Of a stretch of DNA of 64,000 nucleotides, positions 27,877 through 35,495 are shown piece by piece. The stretch's first letter is position 1. Every line of letters starts with the position of its first letter. The translations under genes and the position numbers were made by a program. The DNA is from Altererythrobacter xiamenensis (GTDB lineage Bacteria > Pseudomonadota > Alphaproteobacteria > Sphingomonadales > Sphingomonadaceae): positions 124,001 to 188,000 of the forward strand of contig NZ_FXWG01000003.1 of assembly GCF_900177715.1 (NCBI RefSeq), written 5' to 3'. The notes beneath the pieces are model-generated. The model was not told the origin of the DNA. It searched no databases and saw only the letters and a list, made by a program, of their open reading frames with translations.

Positions 27877-28632
27877 CTAGTCTTTCGGTTCGAGCGGCAA
27901 TACCTGTCCGGTCACCGCCCCGCCATCGATCACGAACTCGCTGCCTGTCGAAAAGCTCGCATCGGTCAGCAGGAAAACTACCATGCGCGCGACTTCTTCT
28001 GGCTCGCCGAAGCGCGGTATCGGCTGGCTGGCAACCACCTCATCAGACATACCTTCGGTCATCGGGGTGCGAATAGGACCGGGGTGAAGCGAGATGACGC
28101 GAATCGCATCGGGCGCGAGATCGAGCGCGGCCGCCTTCGTCAGTCCGCGAACGCCCCATTTGCTTGCGACATAGGCGGCGAGCCCGCCGTAGCCCTGCAA
28201 TCCTGCGGTCGAAGAGGTATTGACGATTACGCCTCCTCCCGCACGCCTGAGAGCCGGGACGGCCGCCCTCATTCCGAGAAAGATTCCCGTAAGATTTACG
28301 TCGATCACGCGGCGAAATCCTTCCGGCGTGCAATCTGCGACACTGCCCAGGGAGAGGATACCTGCGTTGTTGAACAGTGCGTTGAGCTGGCCAAATGCCT
28401 TCTCGGCTTCGTCAACTGCAGCCTGCCACTCACTCGCGTTGGTGACGTCGAGCCTGCGGTAGAGAACGTTTGCTCCAAGTTCGTCGGCCAGCGCGCGTCC
28501 CTCCTCGTCGAGGATGTCGGTGATCATCACCCTCGCGCCAGCCTTGGCCAAGGTTTGAGCAGCCGCCGCACCGATACCGCGCGCGCCGCCGGTCAAAATA
28601 ACGCGCAAATCCTTGCTCTGTATTCCGGTCAT
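27877..28632 (-). CDS. SDR family NAD(P)-dependent oxidoreductase
   Basis: A 251-residue classical short-chain dehydrogenase. The cofactor motif is TGGARGIG near residue 14, NNAG is in LFNNAGIL, and the catalytic Ser is in NTSSTAG with Tyr-x-x-x-Lys in YVASK. Asp after the second strand (ITDILDEEG) indicates NAD preference. It is similar to 3-alpha/20-beta-hydroxysteroid dehydrogenases, but the substrate is open. The ATG at 28632 has AGGAGG eight bases upstream. It is divergent from the RNase gene, with about 217 bases between. Confidence 0.88.
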   Translation of the reverse strand: MTGIQSKDLRVILTGGARGIGAAAAQTLAKAGARVMITDILDEEGRALADELGANVLYRRLDVTNASEWQAAVDEAEKAFGQLNALFNNAGILSLGSVADCTPEGFRRVIDVNLTGIFLGMRAAVPALRRAGGGVIVNTSSTAGLQGYGGLAAYVASKWGVRGLTKAAALDLAPDAIRVISLHPGPIRTPMTEGMSDEVVASQPIPRFGEPEEVARMVVFLLTDASFSTGSEFVIDGGAVTGQVLPLEPKD

Positions 28633-28849
28633 GCTGCGTGCCTCCTCCTTTCCGGATTTGAGCACCAGCATATCCTGGCAGGCTAGGCGGCTTTATCGGT
28701 AAAGCTACGGAGTCCTGCGCGATCGACGATCTTAGGTTCCAAACTTCGCCAAGTCGCTTCGACGGGATCGGCCAGCGCGCAACAGATTGTATTCCGCTGA
28801 CGCGATTGCTGGTAATGTGATTTTCGAGCCGATTTGCTGAGGAACATGC

Positions 28850-30457
28850 ATGAGTGAAAAGCAGCTGAATCTGCGATTTCATGGTGCCGCCGGGACGGTA
28901 ACAGGTTCCTGCATGGAGTTTTCGCTCGGACAAAGCCGGGTTCTGGTCGATTGCGGGATGTTTCAGGGGAGCCGTTCGCTCGAGCATCTGAACATCGATG
29001 ACTTCGCATTCGATCCTAGCCAGATCGATGCCGTCATTCTGACGCATGCGCATATCGATCACAGCGGGATGCTTCCCAAGTTGGTAAAAGGGGGCTTTAC
29101 CGGGCCGATCTGGTGCACGCTGCCGACCAGTGATCTCCTCGAGCACATGCTGGCGGATTCCGGCAGGATCCAGGAATATGAGGCCGAACGGCGCAACCGT
29201 CGGCGCGACCGGGCGGGCGAAGAGCCGTTCGTCCCGGTCTACACCAGCAGCGATGCGATGGAGGCATGGCAGCAATGCCGCCCGATCCAACTCGAGGAAG
29301 CTTTTGAGCCCGCCCCAGGGTTCCACGCCCGCCTATGGAACGCCGGACATATTCTGGGATCTGCGTCGGTCGAACTTAATGCGGGCGGCGTCCGCGTCAT
29401 TTGCTCAGGCGATCTCGGCCCCGAAAACAAGGCCTTCCATCTGGATCCCGAGGGACCATCCGGTTTCGACTTTGTCGTCTGCGAGGCCACCTATGGTGAT
29501 CGCCAGCGCGAACGCGTGACCATCGCCGAGCGGCGAAAACTGCTGCAGTCCGAAGTGGAGGCGGCAATTACGCGCGGCGGCAATCTGGTCATTCCGGCCT
29601 TTGCCCTCGAACGGACGCAGGAATTGCTGCTCGACCTGCATCACCTGATGTGTTCCGGCGCGATACCCGATGTTTCGGTCTTCATAGATTCGCCGCTGGC
29701 CAATCGCGTGACGGAGGTCTTCGAGCGGCACGCATCCGAACTGGAAGACACTGGCAAGGTGAACATTTTCGATCACCCTTCCTTTCATTTCGTCACCGAT
29801 GTCTCGCAATCGATAAGTCTCAATTCCGTATCAGGAGCGGTCATTCTCGCCGCATCGGGCATGTGCGAGGGAGGCCGCATCAGGCACCACCTGATCCACA
29901 ATCTTCATCGCAGGGATTCGACCGTACTGTTCGTCGGCTTCCAGGCTCAAGGGACCTTGGGGCGCGTTATCATGGAAGGTGCCGAAAGGGTCAGGATCAG
30001 CGGCAATGACGTGCGCGTCCGGGCACAGATCAGGCGCATCGACAGCTATTCCGCCCATGCCGATCAGACCGAGCTGCTCGACTGGATTGACGAACGCTCT
30101 CCGATTTCGGGGAGCCTGTTTCTCGATCACGGTGAGCCTTCGGCACTTGAAGCCATGCGCCGGGAGCTGCAGCGTCGCAATCCCGGTCTCAACGTACGTC
30201 TGCCACAGATTGGAGAGCTTTATGCTCTTGCGCCGAAGGAGCAGGCTGCGCGCCTTGAGACGGGCAGAACCGATCTGGCCGAAGCGCTCGGCCGCGATTG
30301 GCAGAACACCTATGCCGATTTCGCGACATCGCTGAAGGCGGAACTGGCGAAGCTGCGGAGCGATCGCCAGCGGGAAGAAGCGCTCACGAAGATGCGGCAT
30401 GTGCTGGAAACCTATAACGCGCACATGGCATCAAGGAACGGAAAGTCCGGAGAATAG
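28850..30457 (+). CDS. Beta-CASP metallo-beta-lactamase RNase
   Basis: A 535-residue nuclease. The metallo-beta-lactamase motif 2, LTHAHIDHSG (two-zinc site), lies near residue 64. Further ligands are in WNAGHILGS and CSGDLG. A beta-CASP domain with motif A/B-like residues covers the middle, and the C-terminus has YSAHADQTEL (motif C region, final His). This is the CPSF73-like group of RNA-processing enzymes found in bacteria and archaea; its RNA targets are unknown. It probably has its own promoter within the roughly 217-base gap upstream, where I see no FixK box. Confidence 0.86.
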   Translation: MSEKQLNLRFHGAAGTVTGSCMEFSLGQSRVLVDCGMFQGSRSLEHLNIDDFAFDPSQIDAVILTHAHIDHSGMLPKLVKGGFTGPIWCTLPTSDLLEHMLADSGRIQEYEAERRNRRRDRAGEEPFVPVYTSSDAMEAWQQCRPIQLEEAFEPAPGFHARLWNAGHILGSASVELNAGGVRVICSGDLGPENKAFHLDPEGPSGFDFVVCEATYGDRQRERVTIAERRKLLQSEVEAAITRGGNLVIPAFALERTQELLLDLHHLMCSGAIPDVSVFIDSPLANRVTEVFERHASELEDTGKVNIFDHPSFHFVTDVSQSISLNSVSGAVILAASGMCEGGRIRHHLIHNLHRRDSTVLFVGFQAQGTLGRVIMEGAERVRISGNDVRVRAQIRRIDSYSAHADQTELLDWIDERSPISGSLFLDHGEPSALEAMRRELQRRNPGLNVRLPQIGELYALAPKEQAARLETGRTDLAEALGRDWQNTYADFATSLKAELAKLRSDRQREEALTKMRHVLETYNAHMASRNGKSGE

Positions 30458-30460
30458 CGT

Positions 30461-31126
30461 TTAGCGCTCGTTTGCTTCCGACCAGGTCCTGGCATCCGCC
30501 AGAAGAGAAACGACTTCGGCGTCGCTGGTCTGATCGAAATCGCTGTAATGCGCACCGACGGCATAAAACGGGTCGGGCGTGCTCAGGCAAACGATATCGT
30601 CGCTCAGCTTCTCGAGCTCCTGAAGTGCGGATTTCGGCGCAACCGGCACGGCTAGGACGATCCGTGACGCCTCCGACTTGCGCAGGGCCTTGAGCGCCGC
30701 CCGCACCGTGCCGCCTGTGGCAATGCCATCGTCGACCAGAATGACATTCCGGCCCCTCGGCGAATGCGAAAGGCCCGATCCATAGGCCGCACGCCTGCGT
30801 TCGACTTCGGCCAATTGGCGCTGCACTTCGCCTTCGATGTATTGAGAAGTGGCACCGACCATCCGCGCGATATTTTCGTTGATCACGACTTGCGGCGATG
30901 CGCCATCCACCAGGGCACCGATCCCGTATTCCTCGTGACCGGGCGCGCCGATCTTGCGCACCAATAGAATGTCGAGAGGCGCATCGAGCGCGCGAGCGAC
31001 TTCGTATCCCAGGGGAACCCCGCCGCGCGGCAGGGCAAAGATAATCGGGTCTTCGATGCCGAGTGATGCGACCGCCCTGGCCAGTTCGCGGCCCGCTTCT
31101 CGCCTATTGGCAAATTGCCTGTTCAC
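30461..31126 (-). CDS. Phosphoribosyltransferase
   Basis: A 221-residue type I PRTase-like protein: PRGGVPLGYEVA near residue 34, and the PRPP-binding loop VILVDDGIATGGTVRAAL near residue 123. The fold binds phosphoribosyl pyrophosphate, but the base acceptor cannot be guessed, and the family often acts in stress rather than purine salvage. The GTG start overlaps the hydrolase stop (GTGA) with AAGGAGAGC before it, so translation is coupled. It is the third gene of the esterase operon. In mycobacteria similar domains are fused to hydrolase (Rv0571c) or esterase (Rv2030c). Confidence 0.85.
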   Translation of the reverse strand: MNRQFANRREAGRELARAVASLGIEDPIIFALPRGGVPLGYEVARALDAPLDILLVRKIGAPGHEEYGIGALVDGASPQVVINENIARMVGATSQYIEGEVQRQLAEVERRRAAYGSGLSHSPRGRNVILVDDGIATGGTVRAALKALRKSEASRIVLAVPVAPKSALQELEKLSDDIVCLSTPDPFYAVGAHYSDFDQTSDAEVVSLLADARTWSEANER

Positions 31127-31785
31127 GCCTGCTCTCCTTCCAGGTGGTCGAGGAACCAGCCAATCGCCAGCCTTACCACCTCGTCCAGCGTTCCCGGCTC
31201 TTCGAACAGATGGCCCGCCCCCGGAACGATGGCCATGCGCTTTTCGCAGTGCATGGCCTCGGCAGCATCGCGATTGAGATCGATGACCAACCCGTCGAGG
31301 CTGCCGACGATCAGCAGAGTTGGCGCCTCGACTGTTGCCAGCGCAGCAGCACCGGCGAGGTCGGGCCTTCCCCCGCGTGAGACGATGGCGGCGATCCTGT
31401 CGTCCCCTGCCGCGGCCCTGATTGCGGCGCCGCCGCCGGTGCTTGCCCCGAAATATGCAGGGCGCAAGGCTGCGGTCGCCTCGGACGTGGCGGTCCAATC
31501 GACCGCCATACGAAGCCTAGAGGCGAGAAGGGCGATGTCGAAAACGTTGCGGCGGTCCCGTTCTTCGACTGGGTTGAGAAGGTCGAGAAGCAGCGTTGCA
31601 AGCCCGGCTTCGCGCAGCCGTTGCGCCACGTAATTGTTGCGTGGGCTCAATCTGCCGCTGCCACTGCCATGCGCAAAGATCACGATCCCCTTCGCCGCAT
31701 GGGGTATGCCGAGAAACGCACGCAGGTCGAGCGCGCCGCCGAGCGTGACCTCGCTGCATCCGGGTGGCGGCGTGACCGCGTTCAT
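31123..31785 (-). CDS. Alpha/beta hydrolase (dienelactone-hydrolase-like)
   Basis: A 220-residue hydrolase with a complete triad: Ser in FGASTGGGAA, Asp in VGSLDGLV and His in GAGHLFEEPG. The oxyanion region is FAHGSGSGRLSPRNN. The substrate is unknown. The chosen ATG at 31785 shares ATGA with the stop of the esterase gene; an ATG five codons upstream (31800) is the alternative. Its own stop overlaps the phosphoribosyltransferase start, so all three genes form one tightly coupled operon. Confidence 0.86.
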   Translation of the reverse strand: MNAVTPPPGCSEVTLGGALDLRAFLGIPHAAKGIVIFAHGSGSGRLSPRNNYVAQRLREAGLATLLLDLLNPVEERDRRNVFDIALLASRLRMAVDWTATSEATAALRPAYFGASTGGGAAIRAAAGDDRIAAIVSRGGRPDLAGAAALATVEAPTLLIVGSLDGLVIDLNRDAAEAMHCEKRMAIVPGAGHLFEEPGTLDEVVRLAIGWFLDHLEGEQA

Positions 31786-33107
31786 AGCCCGAAGGGCCAT
31801 GTTTCCGGCGCGCCATGCGGCCGCTCCCGCCCGAGCGGCGTAACGGCTCGGCTTTCCTCGAACCAGACATAGGCATCGAACTGGTCGGCTAGTACGGCTT
31901 CAAAATAGTGGCTCGTGAGTTCCGACTGCGGCCGGTAGACGACGCCGATCGCCCGCTCGAGCAAGACAGCGGAAAGAGCGGCAACAAGTTCGCTATCCTT
32001 GCGGGCGCGCCAGTCCGTGAGCGATCGGCTGAGACCGGTCAGTCGGAAAGCCCCCTCCCAACTGTCATCGCGTGCGGAGCGGACCGCCATGATCTCCATT
32101 TCCGCGCCCCAGTCAGAAGCGGCGGCAACAGTCCCGCGGTCGGTGCCGAAGCCGATCAGGACCGCCTGGTCACCGTAGGACTTGCGAACAAGTTCACCGA
32201 TATTGAACTCTCCCTGCCAGCCCATCGCAGTCGCGGATGCATTGCCGATATGCGAGTTATGCGCCCAGACGACTGCGCGCGCGTCCTTATGATGCGCTAT
32301 GAGCTGCTGGAGCGTTTCGAACATGTGCCTGTCGCGCAGGTTCCAGCTTTCGGCCGCCCCCCAGTACATCGCGCGATAGTATCGCTCCGCAGCGCGCACG
32401 ATGCGGGCATTCTGTTCGGCGTCGAAATAGCTATCGCCATCCTGCGCGATCCATTCCATCCGTCGTTTGAGCAATTCGTCGAGCTGCGAAACGATGGCGT
32501 CCTCGCACTTTGACACCCCCTCATATTTTACAGCGCGCCCATAGTTCTGGGGTTCATCCTGCCACGGCGTCAGGCAACTGTAGCGCCTGCGCGCCTCATG
32601 AGCTTCGGCGGGGGAGTGCTCATCGAGATAGGAGATGACCGAATGTATTGATTGTCTGAGGCTATAGACATCGAGCCCGCGCATGGAGACGCGCTGGTCC
32701 TGAGGTCGGTCTTCATTGTGGCGACGCAGCCAGTCGGCAAAGGCCAGCACTTCTTCATTGCGCCACATCCATGTCGGGAAACGGGCGAATGGCTCACCGC
32801 TCCGGGGACGCGCCGCTCCGTGCCGGACATATTCATCGATACGCGCGATATCCGGCCAATCGCCTTCGACAGCAACGATGTTGAACCCGTGCTTTTCGAT
32901 CAGGCGTCGGGTGATTTGCGCTCTTGCGGCGTAGAACTCATGCGTTCCGTGTGTCGCCTCGCCAAGCAAGACGATGCGTGCATCGCCATATCGGTCGAAC
33001 TCCCGGCCAAAATCGGGATGGTCCGGTGAGGGGATGGTCACCGAGCCAGCGCGAAGCGCGGCAGGCAGGTCTGCCCTGATTTTTCGAATGGGGTGATGTG
33101 CGGTCAC
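31782..33107 (-). CDS. Erythromycin esterase family protein
   Basis: A 441-residue protein of the EreA/B-like superfamily. The active-site blocks are LLGEATHGTHEFYAARAQI near residue 50 (Glu and His), AVEGDWPD, and WAHNSHIGNAS near residue 270. True erythromycin esterases open macrolide lactones; most family members, including stress-regulated ones, are of unknown substrate, and resistance should not be assumed. The GTG at 33107 follows GGGGAGG at ideal spacing; the frame continues 21 codons upstream to an ATG without such a site. First gene of the operon, under the FixK-type promoter at 33183-33231. Confidence 0.85.
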   Translation of the reverse strand: MTAHHPIRKIRADLPAALRAGSVTIPSPDHPDFGREFDRYGDARIVLLGEATHGTHEFYAARAQITRRLIEKHGFNIVAVEGDWPDIARIDEYVRHGAARPRSGEPFARFPTWMWRNEEVLAFADWLRRHNEDRPQDQRVSMRGLDVYSLRQSIHSVISYLDEHSPAEAHEARRRYSCLTPWQDEPQNYGRAVKYEGVSKCEDAIVSQLDELLKRRMEWIAQDGDSYFDAEQNARIVRAAERYYRAMYWGAAESWNLRDRHMFETLQQLIAHHKDARAVVWAHNSHIGNASATAMGWQGEFNIGELVRKSYGDQAVLIGFGTDRGTVAAASDWGAEMEIMAVRSARDDSWEGAFRLTGLSRSLTDWRARKDSELVAALSAVLLERAIGVVYRPQSELTSHYFEAVLADQFDAYVWFEESRAVTPLGRERPHGAPETWPFGL

Positions 33108-33182
33108 GTCTGCCTCCCCTCCCAACGGACTGTCGGCCTCGCCCAAAGCCAATGCTGCCTGCAGGCGCATCGGCGCCGAGAT

Positions 33183-33231
33183 TTCGAGCAGTATCGGGAT
33201 TTCCAGGCGGCGGTGAATTGATCGACGTCAA
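33183..33231 (-). promoter_or_regulatory. FixK/FNR-dependent class II promoter of the esterase operon
   Basis: TTGATCGACGTCAA at 33218-33231 is the TTGA-N6-TCAA site of FNR/FixK proteins. On the minus strand a -10-like GATACT lies at 33195-33190. A start point at 33183 would put the box centre at exactly -41.5, the class II spacing at which FixK touches RNA polymerase. The leader to the GTG would be about 76 bases. Confidence 0.6.
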
Positions 33232-33310
33232 CGCCGAGGTGAGGGCGCGCGAATGTTCGACTTTCAAGGCAACTGCTGGCGAGAGTGGCATCCCCGTTCG
33301 ACCGGATACG

Positions 33311-33316
33311 TATAAT
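33311..33316 (+). promoter_or_regulatory. TATAAT -10 element of a candidate small RNA
   Basis: A perfect TATAAT, with start expected near 33323. The -35 region is weak (GTGGCA at 33285-33290, 20 bases away, or less good matches at 17), so an activator may be needed. Confidence 0.4.
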
Positions 33317-33322
33317 CCCTCA

Positions 33323-33421
33323 TTTTGTGAAACGCTCGCGCTTGCAAGAAGGGCGCTGCGACCCGAAGGCCAAGAGATTGGCTTAACGCTTGAGGCGGCA
33401 GGAAACTGCCGCCTCTTTCTT
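33323..33421 (+). ncRNA. Candidate small RNA
   Basis: A transcript from the TATAAT to the terminator would be about 100 bases. It contains a small hairpin, GCCAA-GAGA-TTGGC (33369-33382 region), and the terminator hairpin at its 3' end, the build of a trans-acting sRNA. No protein gene lies between promoter and terminator on this strand. It sits in the control region of the FixK circuit. Not recognised as a known family. Confidence 0.4.
33392..33421 (+). terminator. Strong Rho-independent terminator
   Basis: A perfect 10-bp stem GAGGCGGCAG/CTGCCGCCTC closes on a GAAA tetraloop and is followed by TTTCTT. No annotated gene on the plus strand ends just before it, which is what points to a small RNA. 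Confidence 0.9.
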
Positions 33422-33649
33422 GTAACGGACGTGTCGCGACGTCGTCCATCGGAGGCGGGAGAACCTCGGCGAAATCGTCTTGATTTCTTTTGCTGGAATC
33501 AGTCGGTCCGCGACAACCTGAACTACTACTCCTGTCTGTCGACCAGTTTCATATTCCGGTTACCGCGGACCTATCTGGATGGGTCGTCGTTTCCTTGCGG
33601 TTACTCGCCAACCAGCAAATGTCTTTTGCCACGAAACGCCTGATGCATC

Positions 33650-33663
33650 TTGACGATCATCAA
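33650..33663. promoter_or_regulatory. FixK/FNR box upstream of the FixK-like gene
   Basis: TTGACGATCATCAA, a TTGA-N6-TCAA palindrome 100 bases before the regulator start at 33764. At class II spacing the start point would be near 33698, and a -10-like TCTAAG lies at 33685-33690. It probably mediates autoregulation. A TTG start codon overlapping the box was rejected for the gene. Confidence 0.5.
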
Positions 33664-33763
33664 GGGCGGACACCGAAATGTCGATCTAAGTACATTCACC
33701 GATGCCGCGGCAAGGAAGTTTGAGTCATCGTCGACTCCCTTTGACGACTTTGGCAAGGCAGCG

Positions 33764-34390
33764 ATGTACCAGACCCCTGACATTCTGGCGGAGCGGCGCG
33801 CGATCGGGATACCGGCACGGGCGCATGAAACACTATTCATCAAGGGCGAACCGAGCTCCTGCCTTTTTGAAGTGAGGCGCGGGGTTGCGCGCGCGGTGCA
33901 TTATTCGGCCGAGGGTGACCGGCAGGTGATGGCATTCTTCTTCCCCGGTGATGTCCTCGGCCTCCCGCTGACACGTCGGCATCGATATTCTGCCGAAGCG
34001 GCAAGCGACATGATCTTCACCAGATTGCCGTCGCGGGACTGCCAGCCCGGCAATTCTTTTCCCGCAACCCGCGATACCACCGTATCGCGGGCGATCTGGC
34101 AGGAGGAAAAATCCTTCATGACCCGTGGTCTCATTATCGGGCGCGTCGGCTATCTCGCGCGGGTCGCGGCCTTCGTGAATTACGTGGCGAAACATTTGCC
34201 AATGACAGACGAAACGCTGGAGTTTCCTATCCCGCGCGGGGACATCGCATCTTATCTCGCGACCTCGCCGGAAACGATCTGCCGGACCCTGCGCCAGCTT
34301 CGCGAAATGCAAATCATCGCGATGCCGCGGCTCGATAGGCTTCAGGTCAAGGACCCGTCGCGCCTGGCGCAGATCGCGGGAGGTCCATAA
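33764..34390 (+). CDS. Crp/Fnr family regulator, FixK-like
   Basis: A 208-residue transcription factor. A cyclic-nucleotide-binding-like beta barrel (IPARAHETLFIKGEPSSCLFEVRRG to FFFPGDVLGLPL) is followed by a long dimer helix and an HTH, GDIASYLATSPETICRTLRQLREM. The recognition helix has E-T-I-C-R where FNR/FixK usually have E-T-[IV]-S-R: the DNA-contacting Glu and Arg are kept and Ser is replaced by Cys. There is no N-terminal cysteine cluster for an iron-sulphur centre, so it is FixK- rather than FNR-like. The ATG at 33764 has AAGG upstream. It likely acts below FixLJ. Confidence 0.82.
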   Translation: MYQTPDILAERRAIGIPARAHETLFIKGEPSSCLFEVRRGVARAVHYSAEGDRQVMAFFFPGDVLGLPLTRRHRYSAEAASDMIFTRLPSRDCQPGNSFPATRDTTVSRAIWQEEKSFMTRGLIIGRVGYLARVAAFVNYVAKHLPMTDETLEFPIPRGDIASYLATSPETICRTLRQLREMQIIAMPRLDRLQVKDPSRLAQIAGGP

Positions 34391-34467
34391 CCAATCTCGG
34401 AAAAGCGTGTGAGCGCATAACGTAAATTGATAGGCCCCGGATCGGGCCGGAAGAAAAAGCTACGGCC

Positions 34468-34839
34468 ATGCCCTGGACACTGGTCAGACTGGAGTTGGGA
34501 CCGACGGAAGAGTTTCCGCAGGGTTCGGCTGCCCGTGCGTTCTGCCTTCGCATACCGATCGACATCGATGGACGCATCGAAGCGGATCTCCATGCGAACG
34601 CTCCGTTGCACGCGACAGCAAGATGCTTCTGGCCCAATCGGCCCGACCTGACCGGCTATGTGGTCCGCAAGCGAGATGGGTGGCAGATGAAGTGGAGAAA
34701 CCCCTCCGCAGCGACTTCGGCAGACTGCTGGTTCGACAATGCTATATTCGCCGAGAACGCAATGCTAAAGATCCACGGTATCGCCCGTTCGGCAACGCCT
34801 TTTCTGGTCAAGACAATCAGGCGCGGTCAGCAACTCTAG
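34468..34839 (+). CDS. Conserved hypothetical protein beside fixJ
   Basis: A 123-residue soluble protein: PWTLVRLELGPTEEFPQGSAARAF at the N-terminus, then CFWPNRPDLTGYVVRKRDGWQ in the middle. I recall similar uncharacterised proteins in sphingomonads, but no function. It ends 4 bases inside the 3' end of fixJ on the other strand. The start ATG follows AAAAGCTACGGCC, with no strong ribosome site. No known domain is seen. Confidence 0.62.
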   Translation: MPWTLVRLELGPTEEFPQGSAARAFCLRIPIDIDGRIEADLHANAPLHATARCFWPNRPDLTGYVVRKRDGWQMKWRNPSAATSADCWFDNAIFAENAMLKIHGIARSATPFLVKTIRRGQQL

Positions 34840-35495
34840 GTCCGGCCTGGCTCCGAACCACCCGGCTGCTGCTCGATTGGCCTGACCTCACCCACATCTG
34901 CTGCGAAGGCAATGCGGAGCAGGTCCGAGAGGTTGGAGACATCGAGCTTTTTCATGACATTGGCGCGGTGTATCTCGACCGTACGAGGGCTGATGCCGAG
35001 GTCGTATCCGATGGTCTTGTTTGGATGCCCTTTGACCAATCCTTCCAGCACTTCGTACTCACGCGGCGTCAGCGCGTTGATCAGCACCTGTGCATCTGCG
35101 CGGTGCTGCCTCCTCGCATCATTGTGGTCGAGCCGATCGAAGGCTTCGCTGATCGCGCCGAGCATCTCTTCCTTGGCGAACGGTTTCTCGATGAAGTCGA
35201 TCGCTCCGGCCTTCATCGCCTTCACCGCTACGTCGATATCGCCATGGCCCGTCATCACCACGACCGGAAAGGGGAGACCGAGCTGGCGCATTTCTTCCTG
35301 CACCTCCAGCCCGGTCATCTCCGGCATCTGGATGTCGAGCAGGACGCAGCCCGGGTCGAGCATCCGTGATTCCTTCAGGAAATCGGTGCCATTCTCGAAC
35401 GACTCGACCGTATAACCCGAGGTCTTGAGCATAAAGCCGACCGATCGCCGGACGTCGTCGTCATCATCGACGAGATAGACGGGATATTCAGTCAC
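34836..35495 (-). CDS. fixJ: Response regulator FixJ
   Basis: A 219-residue two-domain regulator. The receiver has the acidic cluster DDDDDVRRS near residue 10, phospho-Asp at about 54 in VLLDIQMPEM, and Lys in FIEKPFAKEE. The LuxR-type HTH starts at LTPREYEVLEGLVKGHPNKTIGYDLGISPRTVEIHRANVMKKL. It is phosphorylated by FixL and activates promoters such as fixK in rhizobia. The GTG start overlaps the fixL stop by 8 bases, after GGAGAAG, so the two are translationally coupled. Confidence 0.92.
   Translation of the reverse strand: MTEYPVYLVDDDDDVRRSVGFMLKTSGYTVESFENGTDFLKESRMLDPGCVLLDIQMPEMTGLEVQEEMRQLGLPFPVVVMTGHGDIDVAVKAMKAGAIDFIEKPFAKEEMLGAISEAFDRLDHNDARRQHRADAQVLINALTPREYEVLEGLVKGHPNKTIGYDLGISPRTVEIHRANVMKKLDVSNLSDLLRIAFAADVGEVRPIEQQPGGSEPGRT

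Larger units (their letters stand above)
33108..33763. other. Control region between esterase operon and FixK-like gene
   Basis: About 650 bases with no convincing protein gene; the open frames here lack coding character. It holds two FixK-type palindromes, a perfect TATAAT with a 100-base transcript-sized segment ending in a terminator, and a more AT-rich stretch (33480-33640) in which I find nothing. The individual elements are listed separately. Confidence 0.6.

Noticed and set aside
31782..33107. Macrolide resistance gene
   Set aside because: The esterase family is broad, and the operon context points to stress metabolism. Nothing in the sequence indicates macrolide hydrolysis.
33098..33643. 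Long open frame of 181 codons across the control region
   Set aside because: Its sequence has no coding character, lies over a terminator and two operators, and is caused by GC-rich composition.
33650..33763. TTG start for the FixK-like gene
   Set aside because: The TTG is part of a FixK palindrome and has no ribosome site; the ATG at 33764 gives a normal family N-terminus.
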